DNA from: an uncultured Clostridia bacterium
Lineage (GTDB): Bacteria > Bacillota > Clostridia > Christensenellales > Borkfalkiaceae
Reading direction: 5' to 3'
Length of the DNA: 64,000 bases
Assembly (NCBI GenBank): GCA_904419945.1
Contig: CAJFTM010000004.1
Location: 47,025 to 111,024 of the forward strand
Shown in pieces: positions 9,645-19,780 of the stretch. Below the pieces are notes generated by a model. The model was not told the DNA's origin, did not search any database, and saw only the letters and a program-made list of their open reading frames with translations. Each line of letters starts with the position of its first letter. The first letter of the stretch is position 1. The translations under genes were made by a program, and so were the position numbers.

Positions 9645-9785
9645 AAATACCTCACAATTCTCCTTTCACCGAAGCGGAAGAAAAATTCGTGAATTCAGGG
9701 CGCTGCCCTCTTTGCGGCATCGGGAGAGATGCTCCCCGGACCGATCCCGCAGTTCTGCCGGCAAAATTGCCCGTACAGCAAGGAA

Positions 9786-9863
9786 GACCCGGCGGCAGAC
9801 AATCGATACGCCGGCCGGGTCATACTCCCTTTCCCGCGCGCCCGGAGTGATCCGGGCGCGCGG
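9786..9863. other. Two strong hairpins between dnaK and dnaJ
   Basis: A perfect 13 bp stem with a 4-base loop (9834-9846 with 9851-9863, CCGCGCGCCCGGA) lies just after dnaK. Closer to dnaJ is a second stem, GACCCGG/CCGGGTC (9786-9821). Neither is followed by a T-run on the minus strand. They may act as RNA stability or processing structures, or partial terminators, that set different dnaK and dnaJ levels. Confidence 0.6.
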
Positions 9864-9878
9864 CGAGAACATTTGTAT

Positions 9879-11729
<1,851 letters not shown>

Positions 11730-11780
11730 CTATCTTTCAGGCGCTTTCGCGCCGAAAAAACAAATATATTTTTGCGCCCG

Positions 11781-12368
11781 TCAGGTCGTGACCTTGACCT
11801 GCGCAAAGCGCAGCACCTTGTCTCCCCGCTTATAGCCCTTGAGGAAGACCTCCTTGACATAGCCGGGTTCGACGCCCTCGGCCGCGGGTTCGCTCATGAT
11901 CGCCTCGCAGAAGGCGGGGTCAAATTCCTCGTCCTTGGGGTCGATCTCCTCGATGCCCTCCTCCTCCAACAGCTTTTTGAAGGAGCGCAGCACCAACTCG
12001 ATGCCCTTTTTGGTCTGCTCGTCGCAAGTGAGCAGGGCGCGCTCGAGATTATCCCCGACGGGAAAGATCTTCAAAAGCACGTCTGCCTTGCCGTCCAGAT
12101 AAGCGTTGCGGCGGGTCTGTTCGTTGCGCTTGCGGAAATTATCGAACTCGGCGGCGGAACGCATCCACTTATCTTTATAGTCGGCTGCCTCCGCTTTTGC
12201 CTTTTCGAGTTCCGCTTTCAGCTTTTCATGCTTGGCGTGATGCTCGTGCTGCGGCTCTGCCTGCGCCGGTTCGGCGGGCTTTGCCGGTTCGGCGGGCTGC
12301 GCCTGTTCTGCCGTTTCCGCGGCAGGTTCCGCGCCCTTTTCGGCGGGTTCCTTGATCTCTTCGCTCAT
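11781..12368 (-). CDS. grpE: Nucleotide exchange factor GrpE
   Basis: Releases ADP from DnaK; 195 residues. An N-terminal acidic, Ala/Pro/Glu-rich disordered segment (about 1-60, with repeated PAEPAKPAEP units) leads into the long helix (KLKAELEKAKAEAADYKDKW). The conserved core follows (FDNFRKRNEQTR, then FPVGDNLERAL), with the final beta domain ending KVLRFAQVKVTT. It starts 2 bases after the hrcA stop and precedes dnaK. Confidence 0.95.
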   Translation of the reverse strand: MSEEIKEPAEKGAEPAAETAEQAQPAEPAKPAEPAQAEPQHEHHAKHEKLKAELEKAKAEAADYKDKWMRSAAEFDNFRKRNEQTRRNAYLDGKADVLLKIFPVGDNLERALLTCDEQTKKGIELVLRSFKKLLEEEGIEEIDPKDEEFDPAFCEAIMSEPAAEGVEPGYVKEVFLKGYKRGDKVLRFAQVKVTT

Positions 12369-12370
12369 AT

Positions 12371-13414
12371 TTACTTTTCCTTATCGTCCTTCTTTTTATT
12401 ATTGACGAGCCCTTCGAGCGCCTTGCCCACATTTTCCAGCACGGTGATCACCTTGGTGTAATCCATGCGGATGGGGCCGATGACGCCGTAGGTGCCCAAA
12501 TTCTTCCCCCCGGCCGAGTACGTCGCGGTGACGACCGAACAATCGTCGGGGACGTCGCTGTCGTCGCAGGAACCGATCTTGACATTGATCTGGATCTCGT
12601 CGTCATCCGAGTCGATGAGTTCGGCGATGCGGTCCTTGCTGGAAATGACAGAGAGGAAGTTTTTGACGTTTTCGATGTCCTCAAATTCAGGGTGATTGAA
12701 AATTTTATCCTGCCCGGAGAGGACGACATCCTCTTCGCGCGGGTGCGTATACGCCTTGAGCGCGTCGATCACTTCGCGCATGACCTGGCGGTACTGGCCG
12801 AACTCCGCGAGCACCTGCTCCTCGACGTCCTTCGCCTCAGAAAGGCGCTTGCCTTCGAACAGTTTGGAAATGACGCGGGAAGCGTTTTCCAGATCTTCCT
12901 CCGGCATGTTTTCGGGGATATCGATAAAGCTGTCGCGCAGGATACGCTCGCCGGTGACGATGACCAGCAGCGCCCGGCCGTCTCCGCAGGGAAGCAATGC
13001 GAGGTTGCGGATGCGCTCGCCGTCCGCATGCGGCCCGATGGCGACGGAAGTGTAGTCCGTCAGCTCAGAGATGACCTTGGTCACATCCTTGATGAGGTGC
13101 TCGACGTCGTTCGACTTGTGGCTGAACGCCTCGTGGATGTAATCGAGATCATGCTCGGACAGGTCGCCCTTCTGCATCAGTTCCTCGATATAAAAGCGAT
13201 ACGCCTGCGGCGAGGGGACCCTGCCGCCCGACGTATGGAACTGCGTCAGATACCCCAGCTCTTCCAGCGAAGCGAGCTCGTTGCGCACGGTGGCGGAGCT
13301 GATGTCCGTCAGGTGCTTTTCCGCGATGCTCTTGCTGGACACGGGGACGGCGGTGTTGATGTATTCGTCCACAACGATCTGTAAAATTTTCCGTTTGCGA
13401 TCGGACATTTTCAT
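12371..13414 (-). CDS. hrcA: Heat-inducible transcription repressor HrcA
   Basis: Repressor of class I heat-shock genes that binds CIRCE; its folding depends on GroE. The 347-residue length fits. The N-terminal winged helix contains SSATVRNELASLEELGYL and HTSGGRVPSPQAYRFYI, both hallmark segments, followed by the GAF-like domain. First gene of the operon, with an AGAGGTG ribosome binding site 9 bases from the ATG at 13414; a second ATG two codons in is possible. The CIRCE operator lies about 45 bases upstream, so the operon is autoregulated. Confidence 0.96.
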   Translation of the reverse strand: MKMSDRKRKILQIVVDEYINTAVPVSSKSIAEKHLTDISSATVRNELASLEELGYLTQFHTSGGRVPSPQAYRFYIEELMQKGDLSEHDLDYIHEAFSHKSNDVEHLIKDVTKVISELTDYTSVAIGPHADGERIRNLALLPCGDGRALLVIVTGERILRDSFIDIPENMPEEDLENASRVISKLFEGKRLSEAKDVEEQVLAEFGQYRQVMREVIDALKAYTHPREEDVVLSGQDKIFNHPEFEDIENVKNFLSVISSKDRIAELIDSDDDEIQINVKIGSCDDSDVPDDCSVVTATYSAGGKNLGTYGVIGPIRMDYTKVITVLENVGKALEGLVNNKKKDDKEK

Positions 13415-13459
13415 CGCCGAACACCTCTTCCGAACTTTGGCACTTCTTTTTTTACTATG

Positions 13460-13486
13460 TTAGCACTCTCTTAACCTAAGTGCTAA
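13460..13486 (-). promoter_or_regulatory. CIRCE operator
   Basis: TTAGCACTC-N9-AAGTGCTAA matches the CIRCE consensus (TTAGCACTC-N9-GAGTGCTAA) at all but one arm position. It lies at the expected start of transcription, directly downstream of the hrcA promoter. It is the HrcA binding site controlling hrcA-grpE-dnaK-dnaJ. Confidence 0.95.
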
Positions 13487-13490
13487 CGCT

Positions 13491-13519
13491 ATTATATATG
13501 GATTGCGCCGCTTTGTCAA
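13491..13519 (-). promoter_or_regulatory. Sigma-A promoter of the heat-shock operon
   Basis: A perfect consensus on the minus strand: TTGACA (13514-13519), 17 bases, TATAAT (13491-13496). It ends 4 bases before CIRCE. Confidence 0.93.
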
Positions 13520-13563
13520 GAGTTTTGCGCCACAATCTGAAAAAATTTTTTGCCTGCCGCGAG

Positions 13564-13601
13564 AAAACAAAAACGGCGGCTCGTACAGAGCTGCCGTTTT
13601 T
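13564..13601 (-). terminator. Terminator of the candidate small RNA
   Basis: A 14 bp stem (13569-13582 with 13588-13601, one G-T pair) has a 5-base loop. On the minus strand it ends in GCCGTTTTTGTTTT. The A/T-rich flanks would let it work in both directions. Confidence 0.85.
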
Positions 13602-13721
13602 GACATATCGGTAGGTTATTATAACGGGAATGAGCACAGGGAGGGCGCGGCGCCTTTCGGAACGGAACAGTCTCCGCTGCCCGAAGACAGATCGCCTTTT
13701 GGTTAACTAAGGTTTACTTTC
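13565..13721 (-). ncRNA. Candidate orphan small RNA upstream of hrcA
   Basis: A perfect promoter (13728-13756) and a strong terminator (13564-13601) enclose about 155 nt on the minus strand with no reading frame of note. The transcript would contain a CUGUC-UUCG-GGCAG hairpin, a CGGA-N6-UCCG hairpin and a CCGAAAGG loop before the terminator. I do not recognise 6S, SRP, tmRNA, RNase P or a T-box in it. It ends before the hrcA promoter, so it is a separate unit and not the heat-shock leader. Expression is inferred only from the promoter and terminator. Confidence 0.55.
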
Positions 13722-13727
13722 ATCCTT

Positions 13728-13756
13728 ATTATACTCGACCTACACTCTCCTGTCAA
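13728..13756 (-). promoter_or_regulatory. Sigma-A promoter of the candidate small RNA
   Basis: Perfect TTGACA (13751-13756), 17-base spacer and TATAAT (13728-13733) on the minus strand. No gene starts within reach downstream. Confidence 0.85.
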
Positions 13757-14172
13757 GCAAATCGCGGCCGTTTTTTCCTTTTTTTTGAAAAGGCCCGCTG
13801 CGGTGCTCGGGCAAAAGCCGCAAAGGCGCGCCTGCCGCCGGGGCAAGAGGATGCCTTTCCGCCCATGCGAAGCACATCGGCCGCGGCAGCCCGTTCCGCA
13901 AACTATCGCGGGCGCTTCCCCGACCGAACGCGGCGATGCGCAAACTCACGCGCGCCGCCAATGCCCGCGCCATGGAGGCAAACGGACGAGAGCCCCCTGC
14001 CGCTGAACGGGCGGGCGGGAACACCGCCTCTGCACACCTTGGGGAAAATACGCACATCCGTTGAAGGGCGAAGAGCCGAGAGGCCGACGTGCCCTGCTGC
14101 GCCTGCTGCGGCCGGCCGACGGCACTCTTTTGCCGACCGCCGCCGGGAAAAACCTGCACTGACATGCAAACT
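13757..14172. other. Gap without a supported gene
   Basis: About 415 GC-rich bases between the small-RNA promoter and the deoC terminator. Several overlapping open frames exist on both strands, but none has a ribosome binding site or a recognisable sequence. I see no repeat or RNA structure that stands out. Confidence 0.5.
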
Positions 14173-14202
14173 AAAAGGCAGCCCGGACCATACGGCCCGG
14201 GC
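14173..14202 (-). terminator. Probable terminator of pdp-deoC
   Basis: A nine-base stem, GCCCGGACC/GGCCCGGGC (14181-14202), lies a few bases past the deoC stop. On the minus strand it is followed by TGCCTTTTAG. On the plus strand the same stem is followed by CTCGGG and a T-run, so it may be bidirectional. Confidence 0.6.
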
Positions 14203-14212
14203 CTCGGGTTTT

Positions 14213-15055
14213 TTAAAGCTGCTGCGTGCCCTGCCCCGCGTGCAGAGACTGTGCGATGGAGACGCCCGCGCTGGTGCCGATGCGGTCCGCCCCCGCCGCC
14301 TCCATGGCGAGGAGGTCCTCCGCGGTGCGGATGCCGCCGGACGCCTTGACTTTACAGCTGCCGCGCACCGTCTGCTTTAAGAGGCGCACGTCTTCCGGCC
14401 GCGCCCCGCCGCCGAAGTACCCGGTGCTCGTCTTGACGAATGCCGCGCCCGCATCGCGCGCGCACTCGGCCGCGCGCACCATCTCCTCGCGCGTGAGCAG
14501 GGACGTCTCTAAAATGACCTTGACCGGCCTGCCCTGCGCGGCGCGGACCACCTTTTTGATCTCGCGCTTGACGTAGGCATAATCCCCGTTTTTGACGGCG
14601 GATATGCAGATGACCATATCGATCTCGTCGGCGCCGTCGGCAACGGCGCGCTTGGTCTCGTACACTTTGACGGGCGTGACGTTTTCGCCCATCGGGAAGC
14701 CGACCACACAGGCGATCTTGACCTGGGGCACATCCTTTAAAAATGTATTGCAGGCGGAAACGTACACCGGCTGCACGCAGACGGAATAGAAACCGAAGTC
14801 GCGCGCTTCATTGCACAGTTTGCGGATGTCCTCGCGCGTCGCCGTCTGTTTGAGCAGGGTATGATCGATCATCTGCAGCCGCCGGCGCAGTTCCTCCGCC
14901 TTTTTGACCCGCTTATATTCGGCAAATTCTTCCATCTCTTCCGGAGAAATCGGCGCACGGCCCTCCCCCGCTGCCGCGGCGGACGGCGCAGCCGTACCCT
15001 CTTCCGGCGCCGGAGCAGCCCCCGCAACGTCCTCTCTCTTATCAAACCAACGCAT
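14213..15055 (-). CDS. deoC: Deoxyribose-phosphate aldolase with N-terminal extension
   Basis: Class I aldolase splitting deoxyribose 5-phosphate into glyceraldehyde 3-phosphate and acetaldehyde, the last step of deoxynucleoside salvage. The TIM barrel starts near residue 62 (MIDHTLLKQTAT). VKVILETSLLT carries one catalytic Lys, FVKTSTGY the Schiff-base Lys, and VKASGGIRT the third. The first 60 or so residues are an unusual Ala/Pro/Glu-rich and then helical charged extension. GAGGATAACTGA before the first ATG supports that start. It begins one base after the pdp stop, so the two are coupled. Confidence 0.93.
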   Translation of the reverse strand: MRWFDKREDVAGAAPAPEEGTAAPSAAAAGEGRAPISPEEMEEFAEYKRVKKAEELRRRLQMIDHTLLKQTATREDIRKLCNEARDFGFYSVCVQPVYVSACNTFLKDVPQVKIACVVGFPMGENVTPVKVYETKRAVADGADEIDMVICISAVKNGDYAYVKREIKKVVRAAQGRPVKVILETSLLTREEMVRAAECARDAGAAFVKTSTGYFGGGARPEDVRLLKQTVRGSCKVKASGGIRTAEDLLAMEAAGADRIGTSAGVSIAQSLHAGQGTQQL

Positions 15056-16366
15056 TCAGTTATCCTCCTCTGCGATCGTGCAGTACACGAGCGGCTGCCG
15101 CGGCGGCAGCTCGCCCCCGACCGCAAACGCCCCTTCGATCAGGGAAAGCGCACCGGCCGGATCCCTTTCCGGATCAAAATACACTTCGGCGAGCGGATCG
15201 CCCGCCCGCACGGCCTCTCCTGTGCGGCGCAAGAGGCGCAGGCCGACGCCGTGATCCACCGCATCCTCCTCCCGCAGTCTGCCGCCGCCCAGCTCCACGC
15301 ATGCCCGGCCCAGCGGCGTCGCGGCGACGCGCAGATACCCGTCCGCCTTGGCGCGGACCCAGGCGCGCCCTTCCGCGAGGGGAAGGAGAGAAAAATCGTC
15401 CACCGCGCGCGCATCCCCGCCCTGCGCCGCGACCATCTCGCGCAGCTTTTGCAGCGCGGCTCCCGAATCGACGGCTTTCTGTGCGCGGCGCGCGGCCTCT
15501 TCCGCGGAGATGCCGAGCACCGCCTGCAAGAGGAGTGCGCTGTGAGAGAGCGAGAGTTCGGATAAGTCGTTGCGGACCTCCCCGCGCAGCACGCCGATCG
15601 CCTCGCGCACCTCGGCGCAGCAGCCGATGCTGTCGCCCAGCGGCTGATCCATACAGGTGACACAGGCACACATCCGCCGCCCTGCGCGCCGGCCGAGGTC
15701 GACCATCGTGCGGGCGAGGCGCACCGCTTCTTCCCCGCCGTGCACGAACGCCCCCTCGCCGTACTTGACGTCGAGCAGGATGACATCGGCAAAGGACGCG
15801 AGCTTTTTGCTCATGACGGAGGCCGCGATGAGCGGGATACTGTCTACGGTGGCGGTGACGTCGCGCACGGCATACATGCGCTTGTCCGCAGGGACGATGC
15901 GCGCCGTCTGCCCGGCAATGACGCAGCCTACCCGCTCTGCCTGCGCTTCAAACTCCTCCGCCGTAAGGGAGACGCGAAAGCCGGGGAAACTCTCCAGTTT
16001 ATCCAGCGTTCCGCCCGTATGCCCCAGCCCGCGGCCGGAATACTTGGCACAATGTACGCCGCAGGCGGCGAGCACGGGCACTAAGACGAGGGAGGTCGAA
16101 TCGGACACGCCGCCCGTCGAGTGCTTGTCTGCAAACAGGACGTTCAAGCGGGGGCAGGGGATCGTTTCGCCGCTGTGCGTCATGGCATCTGTCAGAAAGA
16201 AGCACTCCTCGTCCGTCATGCCTCTCCATACTACCGCCATACAGAAGGCGGCGATCTGCGCGTCGGAAGCGCGGCCGTCCGCCACGGCGCGCACAAAAAA
16301 GCGCACCTCCTCCTCCGTAAGGGCAAAGCCCCTCTTTTTGCGGTCGATCACATCGTAAACGGTCAT
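15056..16366 (-). CDS. pdp: Pyrimidine-nucleoside (thymidine) phosphorylase
   Basis: Phosphorolysis of thymidine, deoxyuridine or uridine to base plus (deoxy)ribose 1-phosphate. At 436 residues with the hallmarks DKHSTGGVSDSTSLVLVP, SGRGLGHTGGTLDKLES and ADKRMYAVRDVTATVDSI, it is a clear family member. SHSALLLQ follows in the C-terminal half. Family members of this length type in Bacillota usually accept both uridine and thymidine; I cannot tell which here. AAAGGAG precedes the ATG. It runs directly into deoC as a salvage operon; no phosphopentomutase is in the window. Confidence 0.94.
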   Translation of the reverse strand: MTVYDVIDRKKRGFALTEEEVRFFVRAVADGRASDAQIAAFCMAVVWRGMTDEECFFLTDAMTHSGETIPCPRLNVLFADKHSTGGVSDSTSLVLVPVLAACGVHCAKYSGRGLGHTGGTLDKLESFPGFRVSLTAEEFEAQAERVGCVIAGQTARIVPADKRMYAVRDVTATVDSIPLIAASVMSKKLASFADVILLDVKYGEGAFVHGGEEAVRLARTMVDLGRRAGRRMCACVTCMDQPLGDSIGCCAEVREAIGVLRGEVRNDLSELSLSHSALLLQAVLGISAEEAARRAQKAVDSGAALQKLREMVAAQGGDARAVDDFSLLPLAEGRAWVRAKADGYLRVAATPLGRACVELGGGRLREEDAVDHGVGLRLLRRTGEAVRAGDPLAEVYFDPERDPAGALSLIEGAFAVGGELPPRQPLVYCTIAEEDN

Positions 16367-16489
16367 TCGTCAAACTCCTTTCGGATGCGTCAAAAATCCC
16401 CTCCGCCCGCACAGGTTTCCGTGATACAATGCAAAAACCTTCCCCTTTGATCCTGAAACAAAGCGAGGGGAAGCGCGGAGGTGAACGGC

Positions 16490-16771
16490 ATGGATCTGCT
16501 TTTATCCGGCGCGGCGATGGGCGCGCTGTATCTGCTGCTCTTGTTCGGCGCCTGTTTCGGCGGGGTGGTCGGGTTCCGATGGTATTCGCTGCGCAGCCGC
16601 GAAGAGCGGGAGCGCGCCCTGCGCGAAGAGTGGGAACGGGAGCAAGAACAGACGCCCGCGCCGCCGCCCGCGCCGAAGGCTGCTTCTCCGCAAAAGGTTT
16701 ACTATATCGTAGAAAAGAAGCGCACCCGCTCCAAAGCGGAATACGGGGAACCACGGGAGATCCATTTTTGA
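16490..16771 (+). CDS. Small single-pass membrane protein, unknown
   Basis: 93 residues, not recognised. One hydrophobic helix (about 3-28, ALYLLLLFGACFGGVVGF) is followed by a highly charged cytoplasmic-looking helix (RSREERERALREEWERE), a Pro/Ala linker and a basic tail. The start is the ATG at 16490, 8 bases after GGAGG; an in-frame GTG at 16481 overlaps that site. It is divergent from pdp. Its stop is followed within 9 bases by the first palindrome of repeat locus B. Confidence 0.65.
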   Translation: MDLLLSGAAMGALYLLLLFGACFGGVVGFRWYSLRSREERERALREEWEREQEQTPAPPPAPKAASPQKVYYIVEKKRTRSKAEYGEPREIHF

Positions 16772-16779
16772 AACTTCCC

Positions 16780-17033
16780 CGGAGATTTTGTTTTGAACTG
16801 ACAAAACAAAATCTTCCGATTTGAGGGGAACCCCGAACGGTTTTCTCTCGGCGGCCGGCTTTCTCGCTTTGCGTGATCTTTAAGGGCACGCCTTTTATAA
16901 ATCGCGCAAATCCTCTCTTTCCGCATAAGCCTTGCGGCAACTTGGGGAAAAAACAAAAGCGTGGTTTTGCCTTTTTCAGGCAAGTCATTGTTCACGGAAA
17001 TTTGTTTCAAGCTGATGAAACTAATTTCCGTGA
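16780..17033. repeat. Dispersed palindrome-bounded intergenic repeat, locus B
   Basis: A 39 bp palindrome at 16780-16818 (CGGAGATTTTGTTTTG..CAAAACAAAATCTTCCG) and a 42 bp palindrome at 16992-17033 (TCACGGAAATTTGTTTCA..TGAAACTAATTTCCGTGA) bound the element. Read on the minus strand, the interior has the same order as locus A: GGCAAAACCACGCTTTTG, TTGCCGCAAGGCT, AAAAGGCGTGCCC, GAAAACCGTTCGG. It lies between two convergent genes and probably also serves as their terminator. A short unexplained tail reaches 17141. Confidence 0.8.
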
Positions 17034-17141
17034 GCGGAGGGCTCTGCCCTCCGCGGCGCACTTTGAGAGCTTTCCCTTAAAAATGCGCGCCACATTTTAC
17101 CCGCCGAGGCACTTGCGCGCAATTTAGAGCGCGCGAGCGGA

Positions 17142-17486
17142 TCAGTCGATCTTACGGACGTTTTCACCCTCTGTCCAGAGGCGCTCGAGATGGTAAAACA
17201 GGCGGGATTCGTCGTTGAAGATATGCACGATGATGTCGCCGTAGTCGAGCACGCCCCAGCGGCCGTCGCGCACGCCCTCGGTGCGGCGGGGCTCGATGCC
17301 CTGCTTGGAGAGATGCTCTTCCAAATTTTCGCACAGAGCGCGCACCTGCGTGGTGTTGCGGCCGGAGGCGATGACAAAGTAATCGCACAGCGCCGTCTTT
17401 TCGCGCACGTCGATGAGGAGGATATCCTCCGCCTTTTTCGAGGAGAGGTAGTTGCCGATCTCCTGCGTCAGTTCCAAAACTTCCAT
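17142..17486 (-). CDS. rsfS: Ribosomal silencing factor RsfS
   Basis: Binds uL14 of the large subunit and blocks joining with the small subunit when nutrients are short. The 114-residue length fits, with core motifs DILLIDVREKTALCDYFVIASG and, near the end, WGVLDYGDIIVHIF. It follows nadD-yqeK by 15 bases, the usual nadD-yqeK-rsfS order in Bacillota. Confidence 0.94.
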   Translation of the reverse strand: MEVLELTQEIGNYLSSKKAEDILLIDVREKTALCDYFVIASGRNTTQVRALCENLEEHLSKQGIEPRRTEGVRDGRWGVLDYGDIIVHIFNDESRLFYHLERLWTEGENVRKID

Positions 17487-17501
17487 AGTGTCTCCTTTGT
17501 A

Positions 17502-18635
17502 TTATTTGCGGTGTTCTTTATAATATTCGTAGGCGCGGAAGGTGAGCGGATAGATGTTTCCGCCTCCCTTTTTGAGGTGTTTGAGCTCCTGCTTCAGGCA
17601 GTGATACATGCAGGCGTTCAGATTTTCTGCAAACAGCCTGCGCAGCTTGCGGATGCCGGGAAAATCCCGCCCCGCTTCCAGCATGTCCGACAAAAAGATG
17701 AGCTTCCCGAGCGCGGTCATCTCCGGTTTGCCGGAGGTATGATAGCGGATGGCATCGAGCACGTCCGCATCCGTCACGCCGAGGATGCGCTCGGCGACAT
17801 ACGCCCCGCTGTACTGGTGCAGTACGGGCGCCGGGACCTCCTCCGGGGGCGCAAACCCCTTTAGCAGCGGGGAATCGGCGGGCAGATTTTTGGCGCAATC
17901 GTGCAGGCCGGCGGCGAGCACGGCCGCGTATTCGGAGACGCCCGCACTTGCCGACCGTTCCGCCGCCATAAGTGCGACGCGCAGGCTGTGCTTGCGGCGG
18001 GCGGGGGTGAGATACTCGAGCGCGCGGCGCACGGGGCCTACGCGGTACAGCTCGTTCGCGTCGATGTAATCGGCGACCTCTGCCGGCACGAGCGAGCGGA
18101 CATCCTCGCCGAAGGCGCACAGCGCGCGCACTTCCGTCGAAGAGACGGCCGCCCCCGTGTAGCCGAGGGGGATGAAAGGTTTGCCGAACCGCGCCGAAAA
18201 GCGCTTTTGCTCCTTTTGGAAATCGGCGGGATCCCCCTCTCTGCCGCAGGCGACCAGCTGCGCCATCGAGAGGATCTCTTCCGGCTGTTTCCAGCTGTAA
18301 AAGTCGCGCAGCATATCTGCCCCGACGAGCAGGTACAGCTCGTCCTGCGGATAGCGCTCGCGGAAACGGTGTACGGTGCGCACGGTATAACTGGTGCCGC
18401 CCGCATTGATCTCGTACGGGCTGACCTCGCAGCCGGGAATGCCGGAAAAGGCGAGGCGGGCCATCTCCAGCCGCGCCGCGGCGGGCGCGAGATGCCGCTC
18501 CTGCTTGTGCGGCGGCAGGCCCGCGGGGACGACGATGATCTTGTCCGCCCCCAGCTTTTCGCGCGCGGCGCGGGCGATACGGACATGTTCTGCATGGACG
18601 GGATCGAACGACCCGCCGAAAATAGCGATCTTCAT
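17502..18635 (-). CDS. nadD: Fused nicotinate-nucleotide adenylyltransferase and YqeK-type HD hydrolase
   Basis: Two activities in one 377-residue chain. Residues 1-195 are NadD, making deamido-NAD from NaMN and ATP: the nucleotidyltransferase motif FGGSFDPVHAEHV is at the start and SSTEVR near residue 165. Residues 200-377 are an HD-domain protein of the YqeK family, known as a diadenosine tetraphosphatase: HSLRVALMA, GLHDCAKN and YHTSGKPEMTALGKLIFLSD carry the metal-binding His/Asp. In many relatives these are separate adjacent genes, and such fusions are known elsewhere. The start is the ATG beginning MKIAIFGG; the ribosome binding site is weak. A sigma-A promoter lies about 55 bases upstream and rsfS follows. 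Confidence 0.92.
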   Translation of the reverse strand: MKIAIFGGSFDPVHAEHVRIARAAREKLGADKIIVVPAGLPPHKQERHLAPAAARLEMARLAFSGIPGCEVSPYEINAGGTSYTVRTVHRFRERYPQDELYLLVGADMLRDFYSWKQPEEILSMAQLVACGREGDPADFQKEQKRFSARFGKPFIPLGYTGAAVSSTEVRALCAFGEDVRSLVPAEVADYIDANELYRVGPVRRALEYLTPARRKHSLRVALMAAERSASAGVSEYAAVLAAGLHDCAKNLPADSPLLKGFAPPEEVPAPVLHQYSGAYVAERILGVTDADVLDAIRYHTSGKPEMTALGKLIFLSDMLEAGRDFPGIRKLRRLFAENLNACMYHCLKQELKHLKKGGGNIYPLTFRAYEYYKEHRK

Positions 18636-18688
18636 GCGATGAAACTCTGTGCGGGGCCCCTGCCCCGCCCTTTTTTCCTTTTTCTTCC

Positions 18689-18717
18689 AGTATAACACAA
18701 GTTGCCCGCGCGCGCAA
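18689..18717 (-). promoter_or_regulatory. Sigma-A promoter of nadD-rsfS
   Basis: Minus-strand TTGCGC (18712-18717), 17 bases, TATACT (18689-18694), preceded by TGTG. Confidence 0.6.
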
Positions 18718-18841
18718 GGTTTGAAAAAGCGATTTTTTGACAAAAATCCACGGAAAACAAGGAGCGCCCCGGATTTGCCGAGACCGGCATGCGGCGCGCG
18801 GACGCCCGCCATACCGAAGGGGCGCACGAGGGACACCGACC

Positions 18842-19678
18842 ATGAAAAAAATCGACCTTCCGCTTTGGACGGATACACTGTTTACCTTTGCCGCTGCGGC
18901 GGCCTTTTCCTTTTGTGTGCTGCGCTTTTACATACTTTCTGCCTGGGGAGCGGCCGCGGCGGCCGCCGCCATTGCGGGGGGCATCGCCTTCCTGCTCTTC
19001 CGTCTCCTGCGCGCGCGGCGCAAAAAGCGGCGCGAGAAAGAAGAGGCCGCGGGACAGGCGGCCGCACTCGCCTTTCATCTGGCGATGCGCCCGCCCGAAG
19101 AGGACGCGCAGCTGATCGCCCGCTGCCTGAACGCAACCGGCGGCGGACAGAAAGGCGACAAAGCGGCCCCTCCGCCCGCCGCAAAAGGGACTGAGGTGCC
19201 TTCCGCGCCGCAGGCCTCCCCCCAAAAGGCGCGCGCCGTTGCCGCCGGGAGTGAAGTGCGCGCGGGAGATGCCCGCTACTTTCTCCTCTTCCGCTTAGAA
19301 AAGGTGACGGCCGACGAGCTGCGTACGGCCGTCCGAGCGGACGGAAAGGAAAAAGCGGCGCTGGCCGGAGCGTTCACCGATGAAGCGGAGAAGCTGGCGG
19401 CGGCGTTCGGCATCCAGCTGTGGGGCGCGGAACAGGTATATGAACTCGTAAAAGGGGCAGGGGCGCTGCCCTCTCCCCTCGATGTCCCGCCGCCCGCAGG
19501 AAAAAAAGGCAAATTTTCCTTCCGGCTCCGCCGCGAAGCGTGGCGCGGGTACGCCTTTTCGGGCGGATTTTTGCTGCTCTTTTCGCTGTGGGCGATCTTC
19601 CCGATCTACTACCTCTTTTCGGGCGGATTGCTGCTTTTAGCTGCTGTATTGGTGCGGCTGTTCGGCAAAAGCGAATGA
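18842..19678 (+). CDS. Membrane protein of unknown function
   Basis: 278 residues, not recognised. Two N-terminal hydrophobic helices (about 10-55) are followed by a basic Arg/Lys stretch and Ala/Pro-rich linkers. A soluble middle part (about 140-220, DARYFLLFRLEKVTADELR) and two C-terminal helices (about 235-275, GFLLLFSLWAIFPIYYLF) complete it. The middle part resembles a restriction-endonuclease-like or zinc-free sensor domain only loosely, so I assign no function. ATG at 18842, chosen for GAGGGACACCGACC upstream. It is followed by a terminator. Confidence 0.65.
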   Translation: MKKIDLPLWTDTLFTFAAAAAFSFCVLRFYILSAWGAAAAAAAIAGGIAFLLFRLLRARRKKRREKEEAAGQAAALAFHLAMRPPEEDAQLIARCLNATGGGQKGDKAAPPPAAKGTEVPSAPQASPQKARAVAAGSEVRAGDARYFLLFRLEKVTADELRTAVRADGKEKAALAGAFTDEAEKLAAAFGIQLWGAEQVYELVKGAGALPSPLDVPPPAGKKGKFSFRLRREAWRGYAFSGGFLLLFSLWAIFPIYYLFSGGLLLLAAVLVRLFGKSE

Positions 19679-19736
19679 AAACCGCGCCCTCCTTTGCGCA
19701 ATTTAGTCTGCATCTTTGCTACAATAAAAAAAGTAC

Positions 19737-19780
19737 AGCGCACGATACCTTGCGAGCAAGGCCGTGCGCTTATTTGTTTT
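19737..19780 (+). terminator. Rho-independent terminator
   Basis: A nested stem, AGCGCACG..CTTGC-GA-GCAAG..CGTGCGCT, is followed by TATTTGTTTT, after the membrane protein gene. Confidence 0.75.

Noticed and set aside
13740..14165. A 141-codon minus-strand frame between deoC and the small-RNA unit
   Set aside because: No ribosome binding site, Arg/Pro/Ala-rich shadow-like composition, and it runs across the small-RNA promoter.
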